Shown here: piece by piece, positions 35,680-45,031 of the stretch
Layout: every line of letters begins with the position of its first letter
How positions within the stretch are numbered: position 1 is the stretch's first letter
Source: Zavarzinella sp.
GTDB lineage: Bacteria > Planctomycetota > Planctomycetia > Gemmatales > Gemmataceae
NCBI GenBank assembly: GCA_041399155.1
Contig: JAWKTI010000001.1
Span: 1-64,000 of the forward strand
DNA length: 64,000 nucleotides
Direction: 5' to 3'
The notes under the pieces: model-generated
Databases searched by the model: none
The model's input: the letters and a program-made list of their open reading frames with translations, nothing else
What the model was told of the DNA's origin: nothing
Position numbers and translations under genes: made by a program

Positions 35680-36987
35680 TTACTTCTTGTCCAACGGAAA
35701 GAAGTTCGGTTTGACAAGGTAGTGCTGAGTCTTTCCGTCGCGTTCGACTTCAAAGATACCCGCGTCCCACACTACAGTGGAACGCATCTGCCTGCGGACA
35801 TCGTGTTCGGAAGTCATCTTCAGGCCATTGATCTTCCGAATCACATCCCCGGTCCGAAATGCTTTGGCAAGAAAACTATCTTTGGACAGTTCCGCGATAG
35901 TTACTTTTTCATCCTTCACCGCCACCTTCAGCCCCACCTCGGAAAGTTCAAAAAACTTCACTCCTAGGGGATTGTCCAATAGATTCTCTTTGCAGATGAT
36001 TCCTGCAGCACGAAAGTCTTCTACGGAAGTTTGTAATGAAGTGCCTTTTGCTAAAAGGACAGTATCGTGCAGTTGATTAAAGACTGAATCAGAAAGCCGA
36101 ATCTTGTAATCTCCGGTAGCAAATGCGAAGGTGCTGACCGGTGGTCCGACGATGCTTGTGATTGAACCATTCACAATCAGAGTCGAATTTATGGTAGATT
36201 TCGGGTGCGCAGCAATTCCTAAATCTAAATCGCCATCTACAATTGTAATTGTGTCTATTGCTTGGATTAAGATAAAATTGTTATTGGCAACAACCACAGA
36301 ACTATGCAGTGAAAAAGGAGTGATAACATGTTGCGGATTTGAAAATATGACAGATCCGGCAAACATGTTTGCTTTAAGCAGATCGCAAGGTAATGAAAAA
36401 ATCTTGATGTGTTTGCCAGATGGAGATCGCACATAATCATGTGCAAAAAATGTATCGAGACGATCGTTCTTGTATAGTTGCTCTACTGTCGTATTGGTTG
36501 AAAACAAATTTGTAAATCTGCCTGCTTTGGATGCTGGCATATATTTTTCCTGACGTTTGCGAATGTCATGAATCACATTGATCGTATGCTTTGCAATCAA
36601 CACTCGATCAGAATCTTTGCTGGCAAACGTGGCAAGCTCAGTTAGTAAATCTACTTTCAGTTCTTTGGCCCAGAATTCACAGAATGGCAGCACTTCCTTG
36701 ATTCGTGCGTTTCTTGATTCTGCGAGAGTATTATATAATGAAATAGGTAAAAATCTGTCTTTATTTAAAAGTAGTTGCAGTTTGGAAGTGTTTTCAGTGG
36801 TAATATTATAGGTGTACTTATTGTCTTGAAACTTAAGTTCTTTTTTCAGCCAGTCTGCTGTAGGTACCGAAACCAGTGTGACTTCTTGTGCATGAAGCAC
36901 TAAGTCACATGAGATTACCAAGGCAAATATCAAAAGAAGTCTAGTAATTGTATCATTCCTCACGTGGCACGGAGTGGCTGAGTTCAT
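35680..36987 (-). CDS. Secreted array paralogue 2, PDZ-like C-terminus
   Basis: 435 residues from the ATG at 36987. The true start is uncertain: the first codons (MNSATPCHV) lie inside the copied fragment of the DHPS-like gene, and the GTG at 36963 would put the signal peptide (TRLLLIFALVISCDLVLHAQ) nearer the N-terminus. The middle has the same beta-helix-like pattern as its sisters (NNNFILIQAIDTITIVDGDL, LIVNGSITSIVG, FAFATGDYKIRL). The PDZ-like tail from about residue 340 is nearly identical to paralogues 1 and 3. The upstream part is strongly diverged. Confidence 0.72.
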   Translation of the reverse strand: MNSATPCHVRNDTITRLLLIFALVISCDLVLHAQEVTLVSVPTADWLKKELKFQDNKYTYNITTENTSKLQLLLNKDRFLPISLYNTLAESRNARIKEVLPFCEFWAKELKVDLLTELATFASKDSDRVLIAKHTINVIHDIRKRQEKYMPASKAGRFTNLFSTNTTVEQLYKNDRLDTFFAHDYVRSPSGKHIKIFSLPCDLLKANMFAGSVIFSNPQHVITPFSLHSSVVVANNNFILIQAIDTITIVDGDLDLGIAAHPKSTINSTLIVNGSITSIVGPPVSTFAFATGDYKIRLSDSVFNQLHDTVLLAKGTSLQTSVEDFRAAGIICKENLLDNPLGVKFFELSEVGLKVAVKDEKVTIAELSKDSFLAKAFRTGDVIRKINGLKMTSEHDVRRQMRSTVVWDAGIFEVERDGKTQHYLVKPNFFPLDKK

Positions 36988-37082
36988 CGACGGTCATCAC
37001 CCCCAACGGAGAGCATGGTCCTGGTGGTATTTTTCCTAAGTGTCTGGGCAACTGCTTTAACTTCAGCCATTTGAAACCGCTG
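36942..37082 (-). pseudogene. Duplicated fragment: 3' end of the DHPS-like gene (copy 2)
   Basis: Read on the minus strand it still encodes a degraded version of the parent's end: TVDELSHSVPREE against TVEEPSHYVPREG. It is almost identical to 34112-34252, including the run into the following paralogue gene, showing that fragment and paralogue were copied as one unit. Confidence 0.78.
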
Positions 37083-38360
37083 TTACTTCTTATCCAACGG
37101 AAAGAAGTTCGGTTTGACAAGGTAGTGCTGAGCCTTTCCGTCGCGTTCGACTTCAAAGATACCCGCGTCCCACACTACAGTGGAACGCATCTGCCTGCGG
37201 ACATCGTGTTCGGAAGTCATCTTCAGGCCATTGATCTTCCGAATCACATCCCCGGTCCGAAATGCTTTGGCAAGAAAACTATCTTTGGACAGTTCCGCGA
37301 TAGTTACTTTTTCATCCTTCACCGCCACCTTCAGCCCCACCTCGGACAGTTCAAAAAACCGCACGCCTAGGGGATTGGCTTTAACATTATCTTTGTAAAA
37401 CACTCGATTTTTCAGAAAATGTTCTTTCCCTTCAAGCTTACTTTTACCAGCCAATAGAACTACACTATCATTCCCAGCACGTTCTTCATTCAGGTTAATG
37501 TCGCCATCGCCGTTCGCATATATGAAAGACTTTGATGGAGTAAATTGAGGAAAGGAGATGTTCCCATTGCAAATAATCACATTGCCATGAGAATTTCCTT
37601 TAGTGATCGTTAAGTCGCCATCAATAATTAATATTGAGTCACTTAAGTTGAATAATATAGTGTGATAATTCTGCATAACAATTGCAGAACCAGCACTAGG
37701 ATAATCTCTTCGTGGCATATCTATGTAAGTAGCAAGAAAATACAATCCATTCCCATAGCCGCCTTTAGTTTGGTGTGTCAGTGGATTGGACACTAAAAAT
37801 GCAGTCCTTCTCAAATGAAGATTTAGTTCATCGGGAAATAGAAACTGCTTCAAGCGGTTGCTGTCTTGAATCTTCTGCAACGAGTGCCTTGTGAGCAAAT
37901 GATCATTAAACCGATGCTGAAAATCAAGCTTATTTTTTTTGTTGTATGCAGTGATTGTGTTGTTAAAGGAATGCATCTGTTGAGTTACCTGATTGGCAAT
38001 CTCGAACTGCAGTCTTTTATCATTTGTTATGGCAGCGATCTCATTTACCAGATCAAACTGATTATCTGAAATCCAGGCAGAAATGAACGATTCCAGCGAT
38101 TTGATCCGCGTTTGCCGCATGGCGATTACCTGCGTGACCAACTCTAACTGATTGTTGGATTCGGGTGCAACTGATAATAGCAATTGATCCGCCCCGGGAT
38201 TATCTTCAGCAAATCGTGGACTGCTAATATGTTCGCTGCTGATCTTTTTGATAAACTCCTGCCGATAGTTGTCAGGCAACGTAGTAATGCTCGATTGCCC
38301 ATTCAGGTTTGGTTCAATGAAAACACCTACGATCAAAACACACAAGTGCTTTCCAAGCAT
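37083..38360 (-). CDS. Secreted array paralogue 3, PDZ-like C-terminus
   Basis: 425 residues, starting ATG at 38360, one base after the stop of the DHPS-like gene (TGA-T-ATG), so translation is probably coupled. Signal peptide MLGKHLCVLIVGVFIEPNLN. The N-terminal half is helical (ESFISAWISDNQFDLVNEIA) and unlike its sisters in sequence but alike in plan. The beta-rich centre reads DSILIIDGDLTITKGNSHGN, VIICNGNISFPQF, SFIYANGDGDINL. The PDZ-like tail (about 330-425) is shared. As the copy still attached to its original upstream neighbour, it is likely the founder of the array. Confidence 0.76.
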   Translation of the reverse strand: MLGKHLCVLIVGVFIEPNLNGQSSITTLPDNYRQEFIKKISSEHISSPRFAEDNPGADQLLLSVAPESNNQLELVTQVIAMRQTRIKSLESFISAWISDNQFDLVNEIAAITNDKRLQFEIANQVTQQMHSFNNTITAYNKKNKLDFQHRFNDHLLTRHSLQKIQDSNRLKQFLFPDELNLHLRRTAFLVSNPLTHQTKGGYGNGLYFLATYIDMPRRDYPSAGSAIVMQNYHTILFNLSDSILIIDGDLTITKGNSHGNVIICNGNISFPQFTPSKSFIYANGDGDINLNEERAGNDSVVLLAGKSKLEGKEHFLKNRVFYKDNVKANPLGVRFFELSEVGLKVAVKDEKVTIAELSKDSFLAKAFRTGDVIRKINGLKMTSEHDVRRQMRSTVVWDAGIFEVERDGKAQHYLVKPNFFPLDKK

Positions 38361-38361
38361 A

Positions 38362-39753
38362 TCACCCCTCCCGTGGTACGTAATGGCTGGGTTCTTCGAC
38401 AGTCAGCAGGCCCCAGCGGAGTGCCTGGTCCTGGTAGTAATTTTTCCCAAGTGTCTGTGCCGTAACCGCTTTGGCGAATTCATAACCCAGGTAGAAGGCA
38501 TGCTCCTGGTCGATGTGGGGGCCTTCTATTGCCATTAAATCGCGAAAAATCGCAAACGGATCGGTGCCACGCAAAAAAACGTGGCGATTCATGATAATTA
38601 TCTCATTATTTTCCAGGAAGATTCGGTAATTACGGTCGGTCAGACGTTCGGCCAACTGTTTGATCTCCTCTGCCGACGGTGGGAATAAGCGTGGGTCGCG
38701 CAGCATCACGAGGTCACCAGTAATATTTTTGGGTATCGTGTGGTGTACGTGGGCCTGGTGCACGAGTTGACGTGCCACATGAAATTCGGCAACGGCACTG
38801 CGGCACCAGTTGATCACTTCCGTCAGCAGGACGCTCTGGATCTGCTGTTCCTGACAGAATCCGGCCAGCAAGACATTGATCCCTGCGGAATCGACATCGG
38901 TCAATTCGGTGAGATTGCCCACGCCCATCATCATCGGTGCGTGGGGGAATTCCTGCCTGATTTGCAGATAACGCCCCAGGGATGCGGCAAATCCAAAACC
39001 GATCGGCTCCAGAATCGGGTCGAGGCGGTGCGAAATTCCTGCCTGATCTAAAAATTCAGCGGTGCGTCGCAAACTATCCAGATCGCTGGGCTGATCCGGA
39101 ATCGCAACCACTTCGGCACCGTACTGGTCGTGCCAGGCTTGCGCCAGGTGGCAGTTGCTCTGGTTGACACTGAGCACCAATTTAGCCCCACCCTGCAGGG
39201 CGAGTTCCACTTCTGTGGGATTGAAACTATCGACTGAAACCTGCATGTCACGCGAACATAACTCTTGTACAACTATACGAATCTCATGCCATGTGGACTG
39301 TGGATTGCAGCCCAGATCGATGATATCTGCACCCGATGTGCGGTAATGTTCCGCAATTCGCACGATTTCCGCCACACCCAGGTCGGGTGCGTGGTTGATT
39401 TCGGCCAGAATTTCGATGGAGTGGCTGCCATCGATGGCAATTTTTTTTGCCTGAGAACCAAAAAAAGTGGGGATTTCGCGTAAATCTTTTGGCCCACGTC
39501 GCACGTTTACCCCAGGTGGCGTGGGAATGGCAGCTAACTCCCCACGACAAAGTCCGGGGATGATAATTTCCGCACATCCATGAGTGGATTTTAATTTCTT
39601 GCCGATCCAATCCGTGGTCATCAGTGCTGCCACTGTAATGGGTAGCACCTCAATGTGATATTCAAACGATTGTTGCTGCTTTTGCAGTTCTGCCAACGTG
39701 GTACGCAACGACTGCTCTGCTAATTTCCCTGTAACAAAGAGCGTGCGGTGCAT
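38362..39753 (-). CDS. Dihydropteroate-synthase-like (pterin-binding) protein
   Basis: 463 residues from the ATG at 39753. The N-terminal 110 residues (HRTLFVTGKLAEQSLRTTL) form a separate domain found with this subtype (I believe DUF6513). The pterin-binding TIM barrel follows: LAEINHAPDLGVAEIVRIAE, GADIIDLGCNPQSTW, MQVSVDSFNPTEVELALQGG, AKLVLSVNQSN, APMMMGVGNLTELTD and AGINVLLAGFC. The canonical folate-enzyme motifs are altered. Such proteins occur in planctomycetes and methylotrophs with tetrahydromethanopterin-linked C1 metabolism, so a role in pterin cofactor synthesis or use is inferred. Its 3' end was copied twice downstream. Confidence 0.75.
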   Translation of the reverse strand: MHRTLFVTGKLAEQSLRTTLAELQKQQQSFEYHIEVLPITVAALMTTDWIGKKLKSTHGCAEIIIPGLCRGELAAIPTPPGVNVRRGPKDLREIPTFFGSQAKKIAIDGSHSIEILAEINHAPDLGVAEIVRIAEHYRTSGADIIDLGCNPQSTWHEIRIVVQELCSRDMQVSVDSFNPTEVELALQGGAKLVLSVNQSNCHLAQAWHDQYGAEVVAIPDQPSDLDSLRRTAEFLDQAGISHRLDPILEPIGFGFAASLGRYLQIRQEFPHAPMMMGVGNLTELTDVDSAGINVLLAGFCQEQQIQSVLLTEVINWCRSAVAEFHVARQLVHQAHVHHTIPKNITGDLVMLRDPRLFPPSAEEIKQLAERLTDRNYRIFLENNEIIIMNRHVFLRGTDPFAIFRDLMAIEGPHIDQEHAFYLGYEFAKAVTAQTLGKNYYQDQALRWGLLTVEEPSHYVPREG

Positions 39754-39762
39754 CGCGGGCAA

Positions 39763-41214
39763 TTACCTTTTGGCAGGTGGAACCGATGTGGGCACCAACA
39801 GGTGCAATTCCTTGATGGCTGTGGCCAGATGTTCCGGTGCACCTGGGTTGTCGACGGTATTGTTTAATTCCCCAGGGTCGGTGCGATGTTCGTACAATTC
39901 GCGACCGAGAATTTTGCCCGTTTCCCAGTCGCGCCATTCAGTGTAACGCACATCCGCCGTGCGAATGCTGTAACCCATGGCATCGGGAATGCCTTTTTCC
40001 GTGCGATCATAATATGCAGGCCGCGGGTGTTGCGTCAACGCACCTGAACGGTGGGGCTTTTCGGGTTGTTGCAGCAAATGCACCAGCGACTTCCCATCCA
40101 GGTCGTTGCGTGCCGGCAAGCCACACATTTCAACCAGGGTAGGAAACAGGTCAATCAATTCCGCCAACGCTTGGGTCTGCTTCCCTTTCCCCTGCCCGCT
40201 GGGATCGACGATCAGCAGTGGCACGCGGGCATCCAGTTCGAAGCAGGAAGTTTTCGCCCACAGCCCATGTTCGCCCAACTGGTAACCATGATCGCTAACA
40301 AAGACAATAATGGTGGAATCCCGCAGTTTCAGTCGATCCAGTTCCCGAATTACCCGTCCCAGCTGGGCATCCATGTATTCAATATTGGCGAAATAACCCT
40401 GACGCATTGCCCGCACATCGTCCTGCGTGAAGGTAAACTGCTTCGGTGGGATGCTCATCAGCTCCCGACTATCATGAAAAGCCCACTCCACAGAATTTTT
40501 CGGGCGTGCAGGGTTCAACCTTGGAATGCCACCCACGGGATTGTTTTTCCAGTATTTCGCGGGTGCATTAAAGGGTGCGTGCGGCTTCCAAAAACCCACT
40601 GCCAGAAAAAATGGCTGATTTTTAATTTCTGAGAGAACTTTCAACGCTTCATTGGCCACCTGACCATCGTAATAGGCATCGTCTGGCACGTCATAGCGGA
40701 AACAATGGCGGGATGTGGCCTGATTCTGCTGATCCAGCAGCAACTTCGGGGCCGGAACGTCTTTACCATGGTTGGCATAGTGCAGAAATTCGTCCGCACT
40801 CCAGGACTGGCGGTCACCCTTCACTTCGGTGTGCCAGTTATGAAAAATCTTCCCCACGTTGCGGGTGGTATAGCCCTGCTTTTTGAACCACTCTGGCATG
40901 GTAACCACATTGGGATTTTTCACCCGAAAGTGGGTGCCGTTGACCCAGTGGCGAAGCGTGTCTGGTCGTTTGCCAGTGAGAAATGAAGAGCGGGATGGAT
41001 TGCACACCGCCTGCTGGCAATAGGCGTGCTGGAACAACAACCCTTGTTTGGCGAGTGCATCGATATTGGGAGAATGGGCAGTGGAACCGTAGCACCCCAG
41101 TTCCACACGCAGATCGTCGGCAACAATGAAGAGGACGTTTTTCTTCTGTTCCGCACCACGCACGGTGGGGGATAGAAAAACAATTGCTAATAAACAATAT
41201 GTCAATATTTTCAT
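39763..41214 (-). CDS. Secreted sulfatase (iduronate-2-sulfatase-like)
   Basis: 483 residues from the ATG at 41214 with signal peptide MKILTYCLLAIVFLSPTVRG. The metal-binding opening is VLFIVADDLRVELGCYG. The C-x-P-S-R motif for formylglycine is at C71 (QQAVCNPSRSSFLTGKRPDT), the type that is matured by the sulfatase-modifying enzyme. Later metal and substrate residues include KPHAPFNAPAKYW, DSTIIVFVSDHGYQLGEHGLW and the terminal YEHRTDPGELNN. It would remove sulfate esters from polysaccharides in the periplasm or outside. The neighbouring radical SAM protein is not the usual sulfatase maturase. Confidence 0.92.
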   Translation of the reverse strand: MKILTYCLLAIVFLSPTVRGAEQKKNVLFIVADDLRVELGCYGSTAHSPNIDALAKQGLLFQHAYCQQAVCNPSRSSFLTGKRPDTLRHWVNGTHFRVKNPNVVTMPEWFKKQGYTTRNVGKIFHNWHTEVKGDRQSWSADEFLHYANHGKDVPAPKLLLDQQNQATSRHCFRYDVPDDAYYDGQVANEALKVLSEIKNQPFFLAVGFWKPHAPFNAPAKYWKNNPVGGIPRLNPARPKNSVEWAFHDSRELMSIPPKQFTFTQDDVRAMRQGYFANIEYMDAQLGRVIRELDRLKLRDSTIIVFVSDHGYQLGEHGLWAKTSCFELDARVPLLIVDPSGQGKGKQTQALAELIDLFPTLVEMCGLPARNDLDGKSLVHLLQQPEKPHRSGALTQHPRPAYYDRTEKGIPDAMGYSIRTADVRYTEWRDWETGKILGRELYEHRTDPGELNNTVDNPGAPEHLATAIKELHLLVPTSVPPAKR

Positions 41215-41236
41215 GTCACGATGCACCGATATCATG

Positions 41237-43054
41237 TTATTGTGCTTCTGCCATCACCTGCAGTTGAATCAAACTGCGATCCTGTTCTTTTTCCAGATAG
41301 GCCCGGCCTTTTTTCACCTGAATGTGGTCCCACGGCAGCAGTTCGGTCATTGGTCGCTGGCGATGGACGTAAAAATCGAAGTTCAGGCCCAGGTCCTGCA
41401 TCGCATCCCACCAGATCTGTGGGCGAAAACATTCTGACCACGCATCCAGGCGGGCCCCACGTTTCCAGGCCTGGTAAATTAACGGTGAAACCCGGCGGTC
41501 GCCACGAGTGAGAATCCCTTCCAGCATGCTGGTTTCGATATCATGCTGCTTGACCCGCACGGTTTTATATCGCACCCGCGATTTCATATACCGCCCCACC
41601 CAGTCGAAATATTCGCGGGTCTGCATGCCATTCCACTGATAAGGTGTGTGGGGTTTAGGCACAAAATTAGAAACGCTAGCAGTCACATCGGCGTATCGGT
41701 TCCGCACATCCTTGCCAATTTTGGCGATGGTTTCTGCCATGTCGATGATCCCATCCAGATCGACGGTGCGTTCCCCAGGCAGGCCCGCCAGAAAATACAG
41801 TTTCACTTTCTGCCAGCCGTTCGCAAATGCCGACCGACAACCTTCGTAGAGGTCGTCATTCTTGATTTTTTTGCGAATCTGCTCCCGCATGTCGTCGCGG
41901 GCCACTTCCGGTGCCAGCGTCAGCCCGGCTTTGCGGATTCCTTTGATCAGCCCGGGCAGCGAACGTAACTGGTGGTTAATCCGCAGGCTGGGCAAAGAAA
42001 CATTCACTCCCAACGGGGTAAATACTTCCTGCATTCGCGTCACCAATTCTTCAAAGTGGGGGTAATCGCTGCTGGAAAGGCTCAACAGAGAGATTTCGTT
42101 GGTGCCTGTATTGCGGTAGCTTTCTAATGCAGCCGCCACAATCGTTTCCACTTTTCGCAGCCTCAGTGGGCGTTTAATCACGGTGGATTGGCAGAATCGG
42201 CACTGGTGGGGGCAGCCCCGCATGATTTCAATGGCAATGCGGTCGTGGGGCGTTTGAATATATGGCACCACTGGCCGGGTGGGCAGCGGAATGGCATCCA
42301 GATCCTGATCGATGGTGCAGGCAATAATCTCCTGCGGCACATCACTTCGGGTGCGGTGCAGGGCAGCCATGGTGCCATCCTGGTGGTATTCCGGCTGATA
42401 AAAAACCGGTGCATAGGCCCACGGCACCGTGCCCACGATTTCGGCCAGCATTTCCAGACGACGACGATAGCTCAGGTCGCCCGCGCGGATCGCCTGTTCT
42501 TTCAAAGAAACCCACTTCTCCATTACATAGGGCAGCGATTCTTCACCATCGCCAATCACAAACAGATCCACGTAATCGGCCAGCGTTTCTGGATTCTGGG
42601 CTCCTGGCCCACCGGCAATAATCAGCGGATCGAGCACGCTGCGTTCCTTGGCCCAGATCGGAATCCGCCCCAGGTGCAGCATGGTAATGATGTTGGAATA
42701 GCTGACTTCGTACTGCAAGCTGAAGCCCACCAGATCGAATTCGTTCAATGGGGTGAACGTTTCCAGCGAATACAACGGCAGGTGGTGCTCGGTCAGGCAC
42801 TGTTCCCAGTCGATCCAGGGCGTAAAGACCCGTTCGCACGCCCATTGTGGGTCGGCATTCAGAAGGCTATACAGCACCTGCAGACCGTGGTGGCTCATGC
42901 CCAGGGTGTAGGCATCCGGAAACGCCAGGCACAGTTTGCCCCGCACCTGGGAATGGTCTTTCACCACGCTGTTCACTTCCCCACCCATATATTGTGCGGG
43001 AGTGTTCACACGTGGCAGTAAACGAAAGACTTCTTGTCGTAGCGAACGATTCAT
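41237..43054 (-). CDS. Radical SAM protein of the TIGR03960 type
   Basis: 605 residues from the ATG at 43054 with GGGTGGG just upstream. The N-terminal part resembles a B12-binding-like fold without the cobalamin His (AFPDAYTLGMSHHGLQVLY, LVGFSLQYEVSYSNI, PLIIAGGPGAQNPE, LFVIGDGEESLP). The radical SAM cluster motif C-x3-C-x2-C is CPHQCRFCQ at about residue 280 (IEIMRGCPHQCRFCQSTVIK), followed by a TIM-barrel core with SLPSLRINHQLRSLP and KLYFLAGLPGERTVDLDGI. Often found fused to or beside a DUF2344 protein linked to tRNA or ribosome biology; no such partner is here. Substrate unknown. Confidence 0.88.
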   Translation of the reverse strand: MNRSLRQEVFRLLPRVNTPAQYMGGEVNSVVKDHSQVRGKLCLAFPDAYTLGMSHHGLQVLYSLLNADPQWACERVFTPWIDWEQCLTEHHLPLYSLETFTPLNEFDLVGFSLQYEVSYSNIITMLHLGRIPIWAKERSVLDPLIIAGGPGAQNPETLADYVDLFVIGDGEESLPYVMEKWVSLKEQAIRAGDLSYRRRLEMLAEIVGTVPWAYAPVFYQPEYHQDGTMAALHRTRSDVPQEIIACTIDQDLDAIPLPTRPVVPYIQTPHDRIAIEIMRGCPHQCRFCQSTVIKRPLRLRKVETIVAAALESYRNTGTNEISLLSLSSSDYPHFEELVTRMQEVFTPLGVNVSLPSLRINHQLRSLPGLIKGIRKAGLTLAPEVARDDMREQIRKKIKNDDLYEGCRSAFANGWQKVKLYFLAGLPGERTVDLDGIIDMAETIAKIGKDVRNRYADVTASVSNFVPKPHTPYQWNGMQTREYFDWVGRYMKSRVRYKTVRVKQHDIETSMLEGILTRGDRRVSPLIYQAWKRGARLDAWSECFRPQIWWDAMQDLGLNFDFYVHRQRPMTELLPWDHIQVKKGRAYLEKEQDRSLIQLQVMAEAQ

Positions 43055-43273
43055 CAACCCACCCTGTCATTCATGTTCAACATCGGTTTATTTTAGGGAA
43101 CATCACCCCACCGATGGCAGGAAGGAGAAAAAATCCAGCAAAGGGATTAAATAGTTGCAATGTCTCTGGGACGAACTATTGAATGATTTCGAGATCTGCA
43201 ACTGGAGCTTTCGGACGAAGCTTTCTCATGTTATTGTCTTTCTGTCCAATTAATTGGAAAACTGCCAGAATTT

Positions 43274-43504
43274 TCAGCCCTTCAATCGGCTTTTCAGATT
43301 CACTTGGATTTGTTCCCAGGGTACCACATCATTTGGGTTCGCGTCAACTTCAGCGGCACGCTTTTGAAGTTCTTCACGTTGATTTGGTGTCAGCAGTGAT
43401 TCGCTGGATTCTGAAGCAATGCTGTTCCATATCTCCAGTACCAATTCAATCCGTTGCTCCTTGCTCAACTGGTCAATTCCCAAAGATTGCAAAGTAGGTG
43501 ACAC
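43274..43504 (-). CDS. Orphan addiction-module antitoxin (Unstab_antitox-like)
   Basis: 76 residues: SLGIDQLSKEQRIELVLEIW, NSIASESSESLLTPNQREEL, and the tail DANPNDVVPWEQIQVNLKSR. This is the pattern of the short putative addiction-module component family (PF09720), normally followed by a RelE/ParE toxin that overlaps its 3' end. Downstream on the minus strand only a short open tail remains (ILAVFQLIGQKDNNMRKLRP ... DLEIIQ), with no toxin signature. The toxin is either lost or never linked. Antitoxins of this type bind and block their partner ribonuclease or gyrase inhibitor. Confidence 0.78.
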   Translation of the reverse strand: MSPTLQSLGIDQLSKEQRIELVLEIWNSIASESSESLLTPNQREELQKRAAEVDANPNDVVPWEQIQVNLKSRLKG

Positions 43505-43729
43505 AGCGACTCCTTATTTTCAGAAAATCATTCTGGTAGCTCATTATATCAGAAGGCTCATTCTGAAACTGCTGAGAACTTGTCTGAACCTGCCTGCGCT
43601 TTTATTTCCATTTATCTGCCCCCACTGGCCGGAAGCCAGTGCCATTTTGCCAAAAGAAACGTTTTCCTAACGTGGGCTTGTTTTCAGGCGAACCATCCTA
43701 AAATAATAGTGTCTTTAGGTAATTACTTT

Positions 43730-43803
43730 GGCCTCGTAGCTCAGTTGGATAGAGCAGCGGATTTCTAATCCGCGGGTCGCGTGTTCGAATCACGCCGGGG
43801 CTA
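43730..43803 (+). tRNA. tRNA-Arg(TCT)
   Basis: A 74-nt cloverleaf: acceptor GGCCTCG/CGGGGCT (with G.U pairs), D stem GCTC/GAGC, anticodon stem GCGGA/TCCGC with loop TTTCTAA (anticodon TCT), variable loop GGGTC, T stem GCGTG/CACGC with loop TTCGAAT, discriminator A. CCA is not encoded. It reads AGA/AGG arginine codons. Confidence 0.93.
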
Positions 43804-43876
43804 TCGGAGTGCTCGCATCTCACCAGAACCCATTCAAATTGCCCCAAAAAAATTGCAATCACCAGGAGAAACTTTC

Positions 43877-45031
43877 ATGGAAAACTTCAGTTTTCACAAC
43901 CCAGTTAAAATTCTGTTCGGTAAAGGCCAGATTGCCAATATCGGTGCTGAAATCCCCACCAACGCCCGCGTTTTGGTGACTTACGGCTTTGGCAGCATCA
44001 AGAAAAATGGCGTTTACAATCAGACGATGCAGGCATTGAACGGTTTTACCGTTTTCGAATACGGTGGGATCGAACCAAATCCACGTTACGAAACTTTAAT
44101 GCCCGCCGTGGAACTTGCCCGCAAGGAAAAAGTAGATTTTCTGCTGGCTGTTGGCGGGGGCTCCGTGCTGGATGGCACCAAGTTCATTGCGGCTGCCATT
44201 CCTTTTACTGGCGACTGCTGGGATATTCTTGCCAAGGCTGCGCCAGTAGAAGCTGCTACCCCGTTAGGTGCCATTCTGACGCTGCCCGCAACCGGCTCCG
44301 AAATGAATACCTTTTCGGTGGTCAGTCGACATGAAACCCAGGAAAAACTGGCTTTCAGCAGTCCACTGGTTTACCCGCGTTTTTCGGTGCTCGATCCCGA
44401 AACCACATTTACGCTGGACGCACGCCAGATTGGCAATGGCGTGGTGGATGCGTTTGTGCACACCGTGGAACAATATCTGACCTTTCCGGCCAATGCACCC
44501 CTGCAGGATCGGATGGCCGAAAGTATTCTGCAAACACTGATCGAAGTGGGCCCGAGAACACTGGCAGAACCCACGAATTACGACCACCGTGCCAATATGA
44601 TGTGGACAGCAACCATGGCACTGAACGGGCTGATTGGTGTGGGTGTGCCCCAGGACTGGGCGACGCACATGATTGGCCACGAATTGACCGCGTTGCACGA
44701 TATCGACCACGCCCGCACGCTGGCAATTGTGCTGCCCAGTTTGCTTTCCGTCAAGCGCAACGAAAAACGAGCCAAACTGTTACAGTATGGCGAACGGGTT
44801 TGGAATGTGGATTCCGGCACCACCGACGAGCGGATTGACCGCACAATTGAGTGCACCCGACGATTCTTTGAATCGATGGGTGTCCCCACACGATTGGGTG
44901 CGTACGGTCTGGGCCAGGAAACCGCAGCCAAAGTGGCAGAACGTCTGCAGGCACGTGGTGTCATTGAGCTGGGCGAACGGAAAGACATCAGCCCCCAGGT
45001 GGTAGAAAAAATCCTGCTGACTTCGATCTAA
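43877..45031 (+). CDS. Iron-type alcohol dehydrogenase (YqhD/BDH-like)
   Basis: 384 residues from the ATG at 43877 with AGGAG upstream; the frame runs back into the tRNA, so the long form is rejected. The start is MENFSFHNPVKILFGKGQIA. The NAD(P) site is LLAVGGGSVLDGTKFIAAA with the G-G-G-S-x-x-D motif. Metal ligands are in NGVVDAFVHTVEQYL (Asp, His) and THMIGHELTALHDIDHARTL (two His). The family reduces aldehydes or ketones; YqhD-type enzymes are NADPH-dependent and detoxify aldehydes. Metal may be Fe or Zn. The gene stands alone, 73 bases after tRNA-Arg. Confidence 0.9.
   Translation: MENFSFHNPVKILFGKGQIANIGAEIPTNARVLVTYGFGSIKKNGVYNQTMQALNGFTVFEYGGIEPNPRYETLMPAVELARKEKVDFLLAVGGGSVLDGTKFIAAAIPFTGDCWDILAKAAPVEAATPLGAILTLPATGSEMNTFSVVSRHETQEKLAFSSPLVYPRFSVLDPETTFTLDARQIGNGVVDAFVHTVEQYLTFPANAPLQDRMAESILQTLIEVGPRTLAEPTNYDHRANMMWTATMALNGLIGVGVPQDWATHMIGHELTALHDIDHARTLAIVLPSLLSVKRNEKRAKLLQYGERVWNVDSGTTDERIDRTIECTRRFFESMGVPTRLGAYGLGQETAAKVAERLQARGVIELGERKDISPQVVEKILLTSI

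Noticed and set aside
42188..43021. 277-codon plus-strand ORF
   Set aside because: Antisense to the radical SAM gene, whose motifs are unambiguous.
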